Notes: generated by a model from the letters alone, not told the origin. A stretch of 64,000 nucleotides of DNA from Actinoallomurus vinaceus (GCF_039542055.1 NZ_BAABHK010000015.1:124001-188000), one strand, 5' to 3'. Shown: positions 42,454-51,245, counted from the first letter of the stretch. Numbers and translations are program-made.

Positions 42454-42497
42454 GTCAACATAGGTTGACAACAGCCTGATTGTCAACCGAAGTTGAC
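42454..42497 (-). promoter_or_regulatory. Leaderless promoter with twin GTCAAC-N4-GTTGAC operators
   Basis: On the minus strand, TTGACA (plus coordinates 42481-42486) and TATGTT (42457-42462) are separated by 18 bp. Two perfect inverted repeats cover them: GTCAAC-CGAA-GTTGAC at 42482-42497 and GTCAAC-ATAG-GTTGAC at 42454-42469, centres 28 bp apart. The likely transcription start lies on or next to the ATG at 42450. Confidence 0.75.
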
Positions 42498-42501
42498 GCG
42501 C

Positions 42502-42906
42502 CTACTGGAACGTAACGTGCGCCGGGCGCATCACCAGGACGACCCGCCGGTCCGCGTCGGGCAGCGGCGGCTCGTAGGAGAGCCCGTAGCGGCGGGCGAG
42601 GACGTCGAAGAACGCGCCTTCGGGGTCGGGCTCGACGTTCTCGACGATGCCGCGAACCTCCAGATAGCGGTACGGCTGGTCGGGATCGTTGACGGAGATC
42701 GCGACGGCCGGCTCACGCTGGACGTTGCGGCACTTCTGGCGGTCGGTCGTCGTGGTGAAGCGCAGGTGCTCGCCGTCCCAGAGCAGCCACACCGGGGTGA
42801 CCTGCGGGCGCCCGCCGGGGCCGGTCGTGGCCAGATGGCCGAACAGCGGGCGCTCGAGGAGGTCCCGATGGGTCTCTGGAATGTCCGTGCGTGGGGCGTG
42901 AGTCAT
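42502..42906 (-). CDS. PPOX-class F420-dependent oxidoreductase
   Basis: 134 aa from ATG 42906. The split-barrel flavin/F420-binding fold is shown by LFGHLATTGPGGRPQVTPVWLLWDGEHLRFTTTTDRQKCRNVQREPAVAISVND and PYRYLEVRGIVENVEPDPEGAFFDVLARRYG, the pattern of small actinobacterial F420-dependent PPOX proteins. It probably reduces an organic substrate with reduced F420, or simply binds the cofactor. Its start overlaps the stop of the upstream alpha/beta hydrolase gene by 4 bp (ATGA), so the two are translationally coupled. Confidence 0.88.
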   Translation of the reverse strand: MTHAPRTDIPETHRDLLERPLFGHLATTGPGGRPQVTPVWLLWDGEHLRFTTTTDRQKCRNVQREPAVAISVNDPDQPYRYLEVRGIVENVEPDPEGAFFDVLARRYGLSYEPPLPDADRRVVLVMRPAHVTFQ

Positions 42907-43949
42907 TGATCGCTCCCGGTCAGGTGTCGGGCGAGCCGGTCGGCCGCGAGGCCGAGCCATGTCCATCGGGCGTTGGCCACCAGGTGGTCGCCCTCGGGGA
43001 TCAGGAGGTACTCCCCGCGCGGCGCGTGCCGGGCGAGGTCCTCGCCATTGGTCGCGCCCGGGATGACGTCCCGGCCGCCGTCGACGACCAGGAGCGGCTG
43101 CTCGATGCGCTCCGGCACGCCGGTCGCGTCGATGCGGCGGGCGAACTCCCGGGCGGCGTCCGCGTCGCCGGCGCGCAGCGTCAGCGTCTCGGTGACGAAC
43201 GGCGGGAGCGTGTCCCAGTCGAGCCGCGTCGGTCCGCTGACCAGTACCCCGCTCCGGAGGCGCGGCTCGGCGGCCAGCGACAGGGCCCCGTAGAAGCCGC
43301 CGAGGCTGAGGGCGATCGCGCCGATCCGCCCGGTGTCCAGGTCGTCCCGGTCGGCGATGGCGTCGATCGCGGCGGAGGTGACCTTGTCGTAGTCGGGTCG
43401 TGGCGCGGTCCCGGGAGCGAGCTCGCCCTGGCCGGGGCCGTCGATGGCCAGCGTCGCCAGGCCCCGCCGCAGCAGCGCGTCGGCGATCGAGACGAACTCC
43501 TCCTTGCCGGAGTCCATCCCCGGGATCACCACGACGAGCGGCGGCCTCCGGACGCCGGCCGGCCGGCGCAGGGTCCCGACGACCTCTCCGGCGTCGACCC
43601 GCTCCCAGGTGGGGTCCAGAAGGGTGAGCGCCCGGCGCATCGCGTCGGCGGACTCGCCGTGGCCGTTCCGGTCGGGGTGGGGGATCGTCGTGGCGAAGTG
43701 GAACCACAGCGCGGCGTCCCGGTAGGCCTCGCCCGCGGAGACGAGCCGACCCTCGCTCTCGGCCCGCTCACCCGCCTCCAGGTGCTCGCGGCCGGTCCGG
43801 CGAAACGCCGCCGGCCAGTCGCGCAGGGCGGTCAGCCCGGCCGTGACGGCGTCGTACTCACTGGCGTCCACGCCCGCGGACACCGCACGCGAGCGGGCCG
43901 AGGCGATGAACCCCGGCAACGCCGGGGGATCGTCCAAGAAGGTCAACAC
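42903..43949 (-). CDS. Alpha/beta hydrolase of the FrsA/dipeptidyl-like type
   Basis: 348 aa from GTG 43949, with TTG 43946 as an equally possible start after GGAGG. An N-terminal helical lid of ~130 residues precedes the hydrolase core PLVVVIPGMDSGKEEF, LATLAIDGPGQGELAPG, the nucleophile elbow GAIALSLGGFYGAL (G-x-S-x-G as ALSLGG), a catalytic Asp region VVDGGRDVIPGA and the His in LIPEGDHLVA. No signal peptide is present. It is divergent from a MarR gene with a perfect palindrome in the gap and is followed by the coupled PPOX gene, suggesting a small degradative or detoxifying operon. Confidence 0.88.
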   Translation of the reverse strand: MLTFLDDPPALPGFIASARSRAVSAGVDASEYDAVTAGLTALRDWPAAFRRTGREHLEAGERAESEGRLVSAGEAYRDAALWFHFATTIPHPDRNGHGESADAMRRALTLLDPTWERVDAGEVVGTLRRPAGVRRPPLVVVIPGMDSGKEEFVSIADALLRRGLATLAIDGPGQGELAPGTAPRPDYDKVTSAAIDAIADRDDLDTGRIGAIALSLGGFYGALSLAAEPRLRSGVLVSGPTRLDWDTLPPFVTETLTLRAGDADAAREFARRIDATGVPERIEQPLLVVDGGRDVIPGATNGEDLARHAPRGEYLLIPEGDHLVANARWTWLGLAADRLARHLTGSDQ

Positions 43950-43987
43950 GCACCTCCATGTCGTGCGGATGGGTACGGCCGGGAACG

Positions 43988-44005
43988 ATATCAAGACCTT
44001 GATAT
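43988..44005. promoter_or_regulatory. MarR-type operator
   Basis: ATATCAAG (43988-43995) and CTTGATAT (43998-44005) are perfect 8-bp arms around AC. The palindrome lies 38 bp upstream of the hydrolase start and 43 bp upstream of the MarR start, and matches the ATCAAG-like half sites common to MarR-family operators. Regulation of both genes by the neighbouring MarR protein is inferred. Confidence 0.68.
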
Positions 44006-44048
44006 TCGTCAAGACCGGAACGATTGCTCGGGTCTGTATGATCCGGGC

Positions 44049-44501
44049 ATGGGCATGCCGCTGGACGAACGCCTCGGAATGGACCTCAAGCGGGTGGAGC
44101 AGGAGCTCATGGCGGCCAAGCACGCCGCGGTCAAGGTCGCCGGGCTGACCGTCCCGCAGTACGCCGCGCTGTACGTTCTCGCCGGCAACCCCGGCATGTC
44201 GGGCGCCGCGTTGGCTCGCGCCTGCGTGGTCACGCCCCAGGCGATGACCGGAGTCCTGAAGAACCTCGAGGAGCGCGGCCTCGTCGAGCGCACTCCGCAC
44301 CCCTGGCACCGCAACGTGCTGGAGACGCGCCTCACCGAGAAGGGCCGGGCGGCGCTCGAGAAGGCGGACGCGCGGGCCTCGGCGATCGAGCGCCGCGTCT
44401 TCGAGGAGTTCAGCCCCGAGGAGCGCGACGCCCTCCGTGCCCTCCTCGCCCGGTTCGCCAAGGCGATCCAGGCGGAGGCGGCCGAACAGGCCGCCGAATG
44501 A
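44049..44501 (+). CDS. MarR family transcriptional regulator
   Basis: 150 aa from ATG 44049. The winged helix is LTVPQYAALYVLAGNPGMSGAALARACVVTPQAMTGVLKNLEERGLVERTPHPWHRNVLETRLTEKGRAALEKADARAS, typical of MarR, framed by dimerisation helices at both ends. The gene is divergent from the hydrolase-PPOX operon, and the ATATCAAG/CTTGATAT palindrome in the shared gap is its probable operator. The inducing ligand is unknown, likely a small aromatic compound by family precedent. Confidence 0.92.
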   Translation: MGMPLDERLGMDLKRVEQELMAAKHAAVKVAGLTVPQYAALYVLAGNPGMSGAALARACVVTPQAMTGVLKNLEERGLVERTPHPWHRNVLETRLTEKGRAALEKADARASAIERRVFEEFSPEERDALRALLARFAKAIQAEAAEQAAE

Positions 44502-44632
44502 GATCCGGCGGTTCCCGGCTCGGCAGTTGACCGAATGAGATTCGACTCACCGGCCCGGCGATCTTCCGCTGCGCCGGTGCGGTTGGCCATACTCGACGGA
44601 CGGGGAACGGGGCACGGTGACGGAGGGATGGG

Positions 44633-46231
44633 ATGACGGTTCTCACCAGCGCGCTCGACACCGCCGGCCCGGCCTATGCCGCCCGGCGGGCGGCGATGCT
44701 GGCCAAGCTGGCGGAGCTGGACGCCGAGCACGCCAAGGCGGTCGCGGGCGGTGGCCCGAAGTACGTCGAACGGCACCGGAAGCGCGGCAAGCTGCTGGCC
44801 CGGGAGCGGATCGAGCTGCTGATCGACCCGGACTCGCCGTTCCTGGAGCTGTCGCCGCTGGCCGCCTGGGGGACCGACTTCACGGTCGGCGCGAGCGTGG
44901 TCACCGGCATCGGCGTGGTCGAGGGTGTCGAGTGCGTGATCGCCGCCAGCGACCCGACCGTACGCGGCGGCTCCAGCAACCCGTGGACGATGCGCAAGTC
45001 GTTCCGGGCCTCCGAGATCGCGCTGCGCAACCGCCTGCCGGTGATCAATCTCGTCGAGTCCGGCGGCGCGGACCTGCCGACGCAGAAGGAGATCTTCATC
45101 CCGGGCGGCCGGACGTTCCGCGACCTGACCCGGCTGTCGGCCGCCGGCATCCCGACGATCGCGCTCGTGTTCGGCAACTCCACCGCGGGCGGCGCGTACC
45201 TGCCCGGCATGAGCGACTACGTCGTCATGGTCAAGGACCGCGCCAAGGTCTTCCTCGGCGGCCCGCCGCTGGTCAAGATGGCCACCGGTGAGGAGTCCGA
45301 CGACGAGAGCCTCGGCGGCGCCGAGATGCACGCCCGTACCAGCGGCCTGGCCGACTACATGGCCGCCGACGAGCACGACGCGCTGCGGATCGGCCGCCGC
45401 ATCGTCGCCCGGCTCGACTGGCGGAAACAGGGCCGTCAGCCGCTGCCCGCGCGCCCGCCCGCGTACGACGAGGACGAACTGCTCGGCGTCGTCCCGGAAG
45501 ACCTGAAGGTCCCGTTCGACCCGCGCGAGGTGATCGCCCGGATCGTCGACGGCTCCGACTTCGACGAGTTCAAGCCGCTGTACGGCGACAGCCTCGTCAC
45601 CGGCTGGGCGGCGCTGCACGGCCACCCGATCGGGATCCTCGCCAACGCGCGCGGCGTGCTGTTCGGCGAGGAGGCGCAGAAGGCCGCGCAGTTCATCCAG
45701 CTGGCGAACCAGAGCGGCACGCCGCTGCTCTTCCTGCAGAACACCACCGGCTACATGGTCGGCGCGGAGTACGAGCAGGGCGGCATCATCAAGCACGGCG
45801 CGATGATGATCAACGCGGTGTCCAACAGCCGGGTGCCGCACCTCACCGTGGTCATGGGCGCGTCGTACGGCGCGGGCAACTACGGCATGTGCGGCCGGGC
45901 GTACGACCCGCGCTTCCTGTTCACCTGGCCGAGCGCCAAGTCGGCGGTGATGGGCCCGGCGCAGCTGGCGGGCGTGCTGTCCATCGTCGGGCGGCAGGCC
46001 GCCCAGGCGCGCGGCCAGGTGTACGACGAGGAGGCGGACGCTCAGATGCGCGCCATGGTCGAGCAGCAGATCGAGGCCGAGTCGCTGCCGTTCTTCCTGT
46101 CCGGGCGGCTGTACGACGACGGCGTGATCGACCCGCGCGACACCCGCACCGTCCTCGGCCTCTGCCTGTCCGCGATCAACAGTGCCCCCGCCGCCGAGCC
46201 CGCGCAGGGCTTCGGCGTCTTCAGGATGTAG
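44633..46231 (+). CDS. Acyl-CoA carboxylase carboxyltransferase (beta) subunit
   Basis: 532 aa, normal for the methylcrotonyl/geranyl-type beta subunits. It shows the two crotonase-like halves of the carboxyltransferase: KYVERHRKRGKLLARERIELLIDPDSPFLELS, the N-half oxyanion loop GGSSNPWTMRKS and VESGGADLPTQ, FGNSTAGGAYLPGMSDYVVMV, and the C-half GILANARGVLFGEEAQKAAQFI, FLQNTTGYMVG and MGASYGAGNYGMCGRAYDPRFLFTWPSAKSAVMG. It moves carboxyl from carboxybiotin to an acyl-CoA. The alpha subunit with biotin follows after 3 bp. The order of similarity suggests an AtuC-like rather than propionyl-CoA enzyme, but the substrate is not proven. Confidence 0.9.
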   Translation: MTVLTSALDTAGPAYAARRAAMLAKLAELDAEHAKAVAGGGPKYVERHRKRGKLLARERIELLIDPDSPFLELSPLAAWGTDFTVGASVVTGIGVVEGVECVIAASDPTVRGGSSNPWTMRKSFRASEIALRNRLPVINLVESGGADLPTQKEIFIPGGRTFRDLTRLSAAGIPTIALVFGNSTAGGAYLPGMSDYVVMVKDRAKVFLGGPPLVKMATGEESDDESLGGAEMHARTSGLADYMAADEHDALRIGRRIVARLDWRKQGRQPLPARPPAYDEDELLGVVPEDLKVPFDPREVIARIVDGSDFDEFKPLYGDSLVTGWAALHGHPIGILANARGVLFGEEAQKAAQFIQLANQSGTPLLFLQNTTGYMVGAEYEQGGIIKHGAMMINAVSNSRVPHLTVVMGASYGAGNYGMCGRAYDPRFLFTWPSAKSAVMGPAQLAGVLSIVGRQAAQARGQVYDEEADAQMRAMVEQQIEAESLPFFLSGRLYDDGVIDPRDTRTVLGLCLSAINSAPAAEPAQGFGVFRM

Positions 46232-46234
46232 GCG

Positions 46235-48160
46235 ATGATCTCACGACTGCTCGTCGCGAACCGTGGCGAGATCGCCCGCCGGGTGTTCCGGACCTGCCGC
46301 GATCTCGGCATCACCACGGTCGCCGTCTTCTCCGACCCCGACGCGTCGCTGCCGCACGCCGGCGAGGCCGACCTGGCGGTGCGCCTGCCCGGCGCGACCC
46401 CCGCCGAGACCTACCTCGACCAAGAGGCGATCATCGCGGCGGCCAAGGCCTCCGGCGCGGACGCGATCCACCCCGGCTACGGCTTCCTGTCGGAGAACGC
46501 CGCGTTCGCCGACGCCGTGCTCTCCGCCGGGCTCACCTGGGTCGGCCCGCCCCCGGCGGCGATCGCCGCGATGGGCTCGAAGATCGAGGCCAAGCGGCTG
46601 ATGAAAGCGGCGGGCGTGCCCGTCCTCCCGGAGCTGGACCCCGAGACGGTGACCGGCTTCCCGGTCCTCGTCAAGGCGTCGGCGGGCGGCGGCGGCCGGG
46701 GCATGCGCGTCGTCCGGACCGCCGAGGAACTGCCCGGCGCCGTCGAGGCGGCGCAGCGGGAGGCGGCGTCGGCGTTCGGCGACCCCACGGTCTTCTGCGA
46801 GCCGCTGCTGACCGGCGCCCGCCACATCGAGGTACAGATCCTCTCGGACTCCCACGGCACGGTCTGGACGCTGGGGGAGCGGGAGTGCTCCATCCAGCGC
46901 CGCCACCAGAAGGTGATCGAGGAGGCCCCGTCCCCGGCGGTCGACGCCGCGCTGCGGCAGCGCCTGTCGGAGGCGGCGGCCGCGGCGGCCCGCGCGATCG
47001 GCTACACCGGCGCGGGCACCGTGGAGTTCATGCTCGTCCCCGACGGCGGGTTCTACTTCCTCGAGGTGAACACCCGGCTGCAGGTCGAGCACCCGGTCAC
47101 CGAGTGCGTGTACGGCGTCGACCTGGTGGCGCTGCAGATCGAGGCGGCCGAGGGGGCTGTGCTCCGCGACCCGCCCCGCCCGCGCGGCCACGCGATCGAG
47201 GCGCGGCTCTACGCCGAGGACCCCGCCGAGGGGTACCGGCCGCACAGCGGTCCGCTGCACGCGTTCGCGATCCCGGGCGTGGACGCCGAGTTCGCCGTCC
47301 CCTCGGAGTACGGGCTGCGGCTGGACTCCGGTGTCGTCTCCGGCAGCGTCGTCTCCACGCACTACGACCCGATGCTCGCCAAGGTCATCGCCTACGCGCC
47401 CACCCGCGCCGCGGCGGTGCGCCGCCTGGCCGCCGCCCTGGCCGGGGCCCGCGTCCACGGCCTAGTCACCAACCGGGACCAGCTCGTCACCACGCTGCGG
47501 CACGAGGCCTTCCTCGCCGGCGCGACCGACACCGGCTTCCTGGACCGCCATCCCACGACCGCGCCGCTCGCGGGCGAGGATGCCGTGCGCCTGTCGGCGC
47601 TCGCCGCCGCCCTCGCGCGGGCCGCCGCGAACCGCCGGGCGGCCCCGGTGCTGCGCGACCTGCCCAGCGGCTGGCGCAACGTCTCGTCCCAGCCGCAGCG
47701 CGCCGTCTTCGAGGAGGCGGAGGTCGCCTACCGCCTCACCCGCGACGGCCTGGTCGCCGAGGGCCATCCGGGCATCGCGCTGGTGTCCGCCGAGCCCGGC
47801 GAGGTCGTGCTCGACGACGGCGGCGTACGGCTCCGGTTCGCCGTGGCGTCGTACGACCGGCGCGTGCACGTGGACTCCGTCCTCGGGCCGGTGACCCTCA
47901 CCGCGGTCGAGCGGCTGCCCGATCCGGCCGAGCAGATCGCGCCGGGCACGCTGGTCGCCCCGATGCCCGGCTCGGTGGTCCGGGTCGCGGTCCGTGAGGG
48001 CGACGCCGTCGAGCGCGGGCAGCCGGTGCTCTGGCTCGAGGCGATGAAGATGGAACACCAGATCCTCGCCCCGGCCGCCGGGGTCGTCACGGCGCTGCAC
48101 GCCGAGGTCGGCCGCCAGGTCGAGACCGGCGCCGTGCTCGCCGTCGTCGCCGAGAGCTGA
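46235..48160 (+). CDS. Acyl-CoA carboxylase biotin-carboxylase/BCCP (alpha) subunit
   Basis: 641 aa. The biotin carboxylase domain opens LLVANRGEIARRVFRTCRDLGI and shows the ATP-grasp elements VKASAGGGGRGMR, HIEVQILSD, ERECSIQRRHQKVIEEAPSP and FLEVNTRLQVEHPVTE. A linking BT region leads to the C-terminal biotinyl domain with EAMKMEH at about 601-607, the lysine being the biotin site. It carboxylates biotin with ATP and bicarbonate and hands it to the beta subunit encoded 3 bp upstream, forming one cytosolic carboxylase. The gene converges on an MFS gene. Confidence 0.93.
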   Translation: MISRLLVANRGEIARRVFRTCRDLGITTVAVFSDPDASLPHAGEADLAVRLPGATPAETYLDQEAIIAAAKASGADAIHPGYGFLSENAAFADAVLSAGLTWVGPPPAAIAAMGSKIEAKRLMKAAGVPVLPELDPETVTGFPVLVKASAGGGGRGMRVVRTAEELPGAVEAAQREAASAFGDPTVFCEPLLTGARHIEVQILSDSHGTVWTLGERECSIQRRHQKVIEEAPSPAVDAALRQRLSEAAAAAARAIGYTGAGTVEFMLVPDGGFYFLEVNTRLQVEHPVTECVYGVDLVALQIEAAEGAVLRDPPRPRGHAIEARLYAEDPAEGYRPHSGPLHAFAIPGVDAEFAVPSEYGLRLDSGVVSGSVVSTHYDPMLAKVIAYAPTRAAAVRRLAAALAGARVHGLVTNRDQLVTTLRHEAFLAGATDTGFLDRHPTTAPLAGEDAVRLSALAAALARAAANRRAAPVLRDLPSGWRNVSSQPQRAVFEEAEVAYRLTRDGLVAEGHPGIALVSAEPGEVVLDDGGVRLRFAVASYDRRVHVDSVLGPVTLTAVERLPDPAEQIAPGTLVAPMPGSVVRVAVREGDAVERGQPVLWLEAMKMEHQILAPAAGVVTALHAEVGRQVETGAVLAVVAES

Positions 48161-48218
48161 CCCCGGACGCCGAGGCGGCGACCCGGGCGCCGAGGTGGCG
48201 GCTGGGGCTCCGAGGCGG

Positions 48219-49487
48219 CTACCGGGTGGTGCTGTGCCTGCGTTCCTGGTCCGGCCAGGGGTGACCGGCCGCCCGGTCAGGGCCGGCCGGGGCAGGTGGG
48301 GCGGCACGCCCGGTGCGCGCGGTGACCACCATCACGGCGAGACCGGCCGCCACGACCGCGGAGCCCACGTACAGCGGCGCTGTGTAGCCCAGGCCAGCGC
48401 TGATCGCGAGGCCGCCGAGCCAGGCGCCCAGGGCGTTGCCGACGTTGGAGGCCGAGACGTTGGCGCTGGCGGCGAGCGGCGCGCCGCCGGCGGCGTCCGT
48501 GACGCGGGTGATCATTCCGGGGACGGCGGCGAACCCGAAGACGCCCATCAGGAAGACCAGGACCACCGACGCGACCCGCCCGTCGGCCAGCAGCCCGAAC
48601 GCCGCGAGCGTGGCGGCGAGTCCCGCCAGGGACGCGATCAGCGTGCGGTCGCGGTCACGGTCGGCCGCCCGGCCTCCGGCGACGTTGCCGATCACCAGGC
48701 CGCTGCCGTAAACGACGAGCAGCCAGGCGACGTCGGTACTGGAAAAGCCGGTGACCTCGGTGAAGGTGTACGCGATGTAGCTGAACGCCCCGAACATGCC
48801 GCCGTAGCCGAGGGCGGTGGCGGCGAGGGTTAGCCAGACCTGCCAGGAGCGGAAGCAGCGAAGCTGGGGGCGCAGGCCGGCCGGCCGGTGGGCCTCGTCC
48901 ACGGCGCCCGCCCAGGCCGGGACCCACACGGCGATGGCAGCGACGGCCAGCACGCCGATCCCGGTGATCGCCCAGAACGTGGCGCGCCAGCCCCAGCGTT
49001 CGCCGACCAGGGCGCCGAACGGCACGCCCAGCACGTTGGCGACCGTCAGCCCGGCGAACATCACGGCGACCGCGCGCGAGGCCCGCTCCGGCGGGACCAT
49101 GCGGCGGGCGACGAGCGAGCCGATGCCGAAGAAGGAGCCGTGGCACAGAGCGGCGACGACGCGGCCGAGCAGCGCCACGGCGTAGGTGGGCGCGACGGCG
49201 GACAGCAGGTTGCCGATGACGAACAACGCCACCAGCCCGACGAGGACGGCCTTGCGGTGGACGCGGGTGGTGGCGGCGGTCAGCAGGATCGCGCCGATCG
49301 CGACGCTCAGGGCGTATCCCGAGATGAGCCACCCGGCCGCGGCCTCGGAGACGTCCAGGTCACGGCTCACCTGAGGCAGCAGACCGGCGATCACGAACTC
49401 GGTCAGGCCGATCCCGAAGCCGCCGAGCGCGAGCGCGACCAACCCGGCGGGCATCCGCCGCGCGTCGCCGTCCTGTCGGATGTTCAC
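48219..49487 (-). CDS. MFS transporter, DHA1-like 12-helix type
   Basis: 422 aa from GTG 49487 (ATG 49454 is possible). Twelve helices are visible, beginning LVALALGGFGIGLTEFVIAGLLPQVSRDLDVS, the motif pattern of the AraJ/PbuE/Cmx branch of drug exporters (GFGIGLTEFVIAGLLP is highly characteristic). Motif A appears as TAATTRVHRKAVLVG and motif C-like as ANVLGVPFGALVGERWGWRATFW. It probably exports a drug or sugar-like compound. A resolvase fragment and a methyltransferase gene lie behind it on the other strand. Confidence 0.9.
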   Translation of the reverse strand: MNIRQDGDARRMPAGLVALALGGFGIGLTEFVIAGLLPQVSRDLDVSEAAAGWLISGYALSVAIGAILLTAATTRVHRKAVLVGLVALFVIGNLLSAVAPTYAVALLGRVVAALCHGSFFGIGSLVARRMVPPERASRAVAVMFAGLTVANVLGVPFGALVGERWGWRATFWAITGIGVLAVAAIAVWVPAWAGAVDEAHRPAGLRPQLRCFRSWQVWLTLAATALGYGGMFGAFSYIAYTFTEVTGFSSTDVAWLLVVYGSGLVIGNVAGGRAADRDRDRTLIASLAGLAATLAAFGLLADGRVASVVLVFLMGVFGFAAVPGMITRVTDAAGGAPLAASANVSASNVGNALGAWLGGLAISAGLGYTAPLYVGSAVVAAGLAVMVVTARTGRAAPPAPAGPDRAAGHPWPDQERRHSTTR

Positions 49488-49500
49488 GTAAACATCATGG

Positions 49501-49700
49501 GTGCGGCCGCCGAACTCGACAAGGATCTTCGTCGCCCGCGAAGGCGACCAGACCGCAGTCACCAAGCCCGACCGGCTCGGCCGCCCCCTGGAGAATCCCA
49601 TCGAGCTCGCCGAGGACCTCCAGGGCCGCGGCGCCGACCACCGCATGCTGCTCGGACCCGACCGTCAGAAAACCACTCGGCCGACGGCCCGGTCGGCCCA
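49501..49700 (+). pseudogene. Serine resolvase fragment
   Basis: The frame contains VAREGDQTAVTKPDRLGRPLENPIELAEDLQGRGADHRMLLG, which aligns with the N-terminal catalytic domain of serine resolvases/invertases near LVVTKLDRLARS and the following ELEARGV helix. The catalytic serine segment upstream and the C-terminal HTH are both missing, so only a scar of a transposon or integrated element remains. The frame then runs into unrelated sequence. Confidence 0.5.
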
Positions 49701-49712
49701 TAGCCTGCCGTC

Positions 49713-50333
49713 ATGGACGCCGGAAGCGGAAGTGACCTGGTCCGCGCGGGCTACAACGCCCTGTCCCACCACTACCGCGGCGACGACGATCCGACAGAAC
49801 GGTACGACGCCTGGCTGGCCGACCTGCGAACTCGTCTCCCCGCACAAGCGGACGTGCTCGACGTCGGATGCGGATGCGGGATCCCGGTCGCCCGCTTCCT
49901 CACCGCGGCCGGCCACCGTGTGACCGGCGTGGACATCAGCGATGTCCAGATCGAACGCGCCCGTCGTCTCGTCCCTGAGGCCACCTTCATCCGAGCGGAT
50001 GCCACAGAGCTACGTTTTCCGGATAGTTCCTTCGACGCTGCGATCTGTCTTTACTCCCTCATCCATATGCCGCTCGACCAACAGCCCGGCATTCTGCGGC
50101 GCATCGCCCAATGGCTACGCCCCGGTGGATGGCTTTTGGCGGCCGTCGGACAAGACGCCTGGACCGGTACCGAGGACAACTGGCTCGGTGGCCCCGCCAC
50201 CATGTGGTGGAGCCAGGCCGATGCCGCCACCTACCGCTCGTGGCTTCGGCAGACCGGCCTGCAGATCATCGACCAGGACTTCATCGCCGAAGGCGACAGC
50301 GGCCACGCACTCTTCTGGGCACACCGACCCTGA
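49713..50333 (+). CDS. Class I SAM-dependent methyltransferase
   Basis: 206 aa. Motif I is VLDVGCGCGIPVARFLTAAGHRVTGVDIS and post-I GVDISDVQIERARRLVPEATFIRADATELRFPDSSFDAAICLYSLIHMP, followed by LRRIAQWLRPGGWLLAAVG, the Methyltransf_11/25 pattern. The N-terminus SDLVRAGYNALSHHYRGDDDPTERYDAW is of the UbiE-like small-molecule methyltransferase type. Substrate is unknown. The start ATG 49713 has no strong ribosome site. It stands alone between the resolvase scar and the enoyl-CoA hydratase. Confidence 0.88.
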   Translation: MDAGSGSDLVRAGYNALSHHYRGDDDPTERYDAWLADLRTRLPAQADVLDVGCGCGIPVARFLTAAGHRVTGVDISDVQIERARRLVPEATFIRADATELRFPDSSFDAAICLYSLIHMPLDQQPGILRRIAQWLRPGGWLLAAVGQDAWTGTEDNWLGGPATMWWSQADAATYRSWLRQTGLQIIDQDFIAEGDSGHALFWAHRP

Positions 50334-50492
50334 ACCCAAGGGCCGGAAGGCTCATAGAGCTGAAACGCGTTGAGAGCCGCGCGGGGCTCCTCTGGATGTC
50401 GATTCCCGAAGTCGCCCTCGGTGGCCACACCCCGGCGTCGGCCCGCGTACCCCGTGGCGCGTCCGGCCCGGCGATGCACCAGGATGTGATCC

Positions 50493-51245
50493 ATGGAACC
50501 GCTCGTCCGTCTCGCCGCCGAGGGCGGCGTCGCGACCGTCACCCTCGACTCGCCCCGGAACCGCAACGCGCTGTCCCGCCGGCTCGTGACCGAGCTGCGC
50601 GAGGCGCTCACCGACGTCACGGCCGACGACGCCGTGCGCGTCGTCGTGCTCACGGGCACCGGGCCGGTGTTCTGCGCGGGCTTGGACCTGAAGGAGCAGT
50701 CGGCGGGCGAGCCCCCGCCGGACGTCCCGGGGCTGCTGGCGCTCATCTGGGACAGCCCGAAGCCGGTGGTCGCGCGGCTCAACGGGCCCGCGCGGGCCGG
50801 CGGGCTCGGGCTGGTCACCGCCTGCGACATCGCGATCGCGCCCGACACCGCGACGTTCGCCTTCAGCGAGGTGCGGCTCGGCGTCGTGCCCGCCATGATC
50901 GCGGTGACCTGCCTGCGCCGGATGAACCCGCGCGCCGCGGCCGAGTACTTCCTGACCGGGGAGGTCTTCGACGCCCGGCGGGCGCAGGAGATCGGGATGC
51001 TCAACCGCGCCGTGCCGCCGGAGGAGCTCGACGCGACCGTCGCCCACTACACGGGGATGCTGCTGCGCGGCGCGCCGGAGGCCCTCGCGTTCGCCAAACG
51101 GGTGCCGCGCACCGTCCCGGGCCCGTCGGTGGAGGAGGACTTCGCCCGGATGGGGGAACTGTCCGCGGAGCGGTTCGCCTCGGAGGAGGCGCGGGAGGGC
51201 ATCGCGGCGTTCCTGGAGAAGCGCGACCCGCGGTGGATCCCGTGA
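50493..51245 (+). CDS. Enoyl-CoA hydratase/isomerase family protein
   Basis: 250 aa. Crotonase-fold features: VATVTLDSPRNRNALSRRLVTELREAL, VVVLTGTGPVFCAGLDLKEQS (first oxyanion backbone), KPVVARLNGPARAGGLGLVTACDIAIAPDTATFAFSEVRLGVVPAMI, where the usual GxAxGGG becomes GPARAGGLG, and a C-terminal helix RAQEIGMLNRAVPPEELD. It hydrates or isomerises enoyl-CoA thioesters, probably in branched-chain or isoprenoid acyl-CoA breakdown together with the acyl-CoA carboxylase a few kb upstream; that link is inferred. Its stop overlaps the start of the CPBP protease gene. Confidence 0.88.
   Translation: MEPLVRLAAEGGVATVTLDSPRNRNALSRRLVTELREALTDVTADDAVRVVVLTGTGPVFCAGLDLKEQSAGEPPPDVPGLLALIWDSPKPVVARLNGPARAGGLGLVTACDIAIAPDTATFAFSEVRLGVVPAMIAVTCLRRMNPRAAAEYFLTGEVFDARRAQEIGMLNRAVPPEELDATVAHYTGMLLRGAPEALAFAKRVPRTVPGPSVEEDFARMGELSAERFASEEAREGIAAFLEKRDPRWIP

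Noticed and set aside
48161..48218. Three imperfect repeats of GCCGAGG-GGC between accA-like and MFS genes
   Set aside because: Too short and degenerate to call a repeat element; probably chance in very GC-rich DNA.
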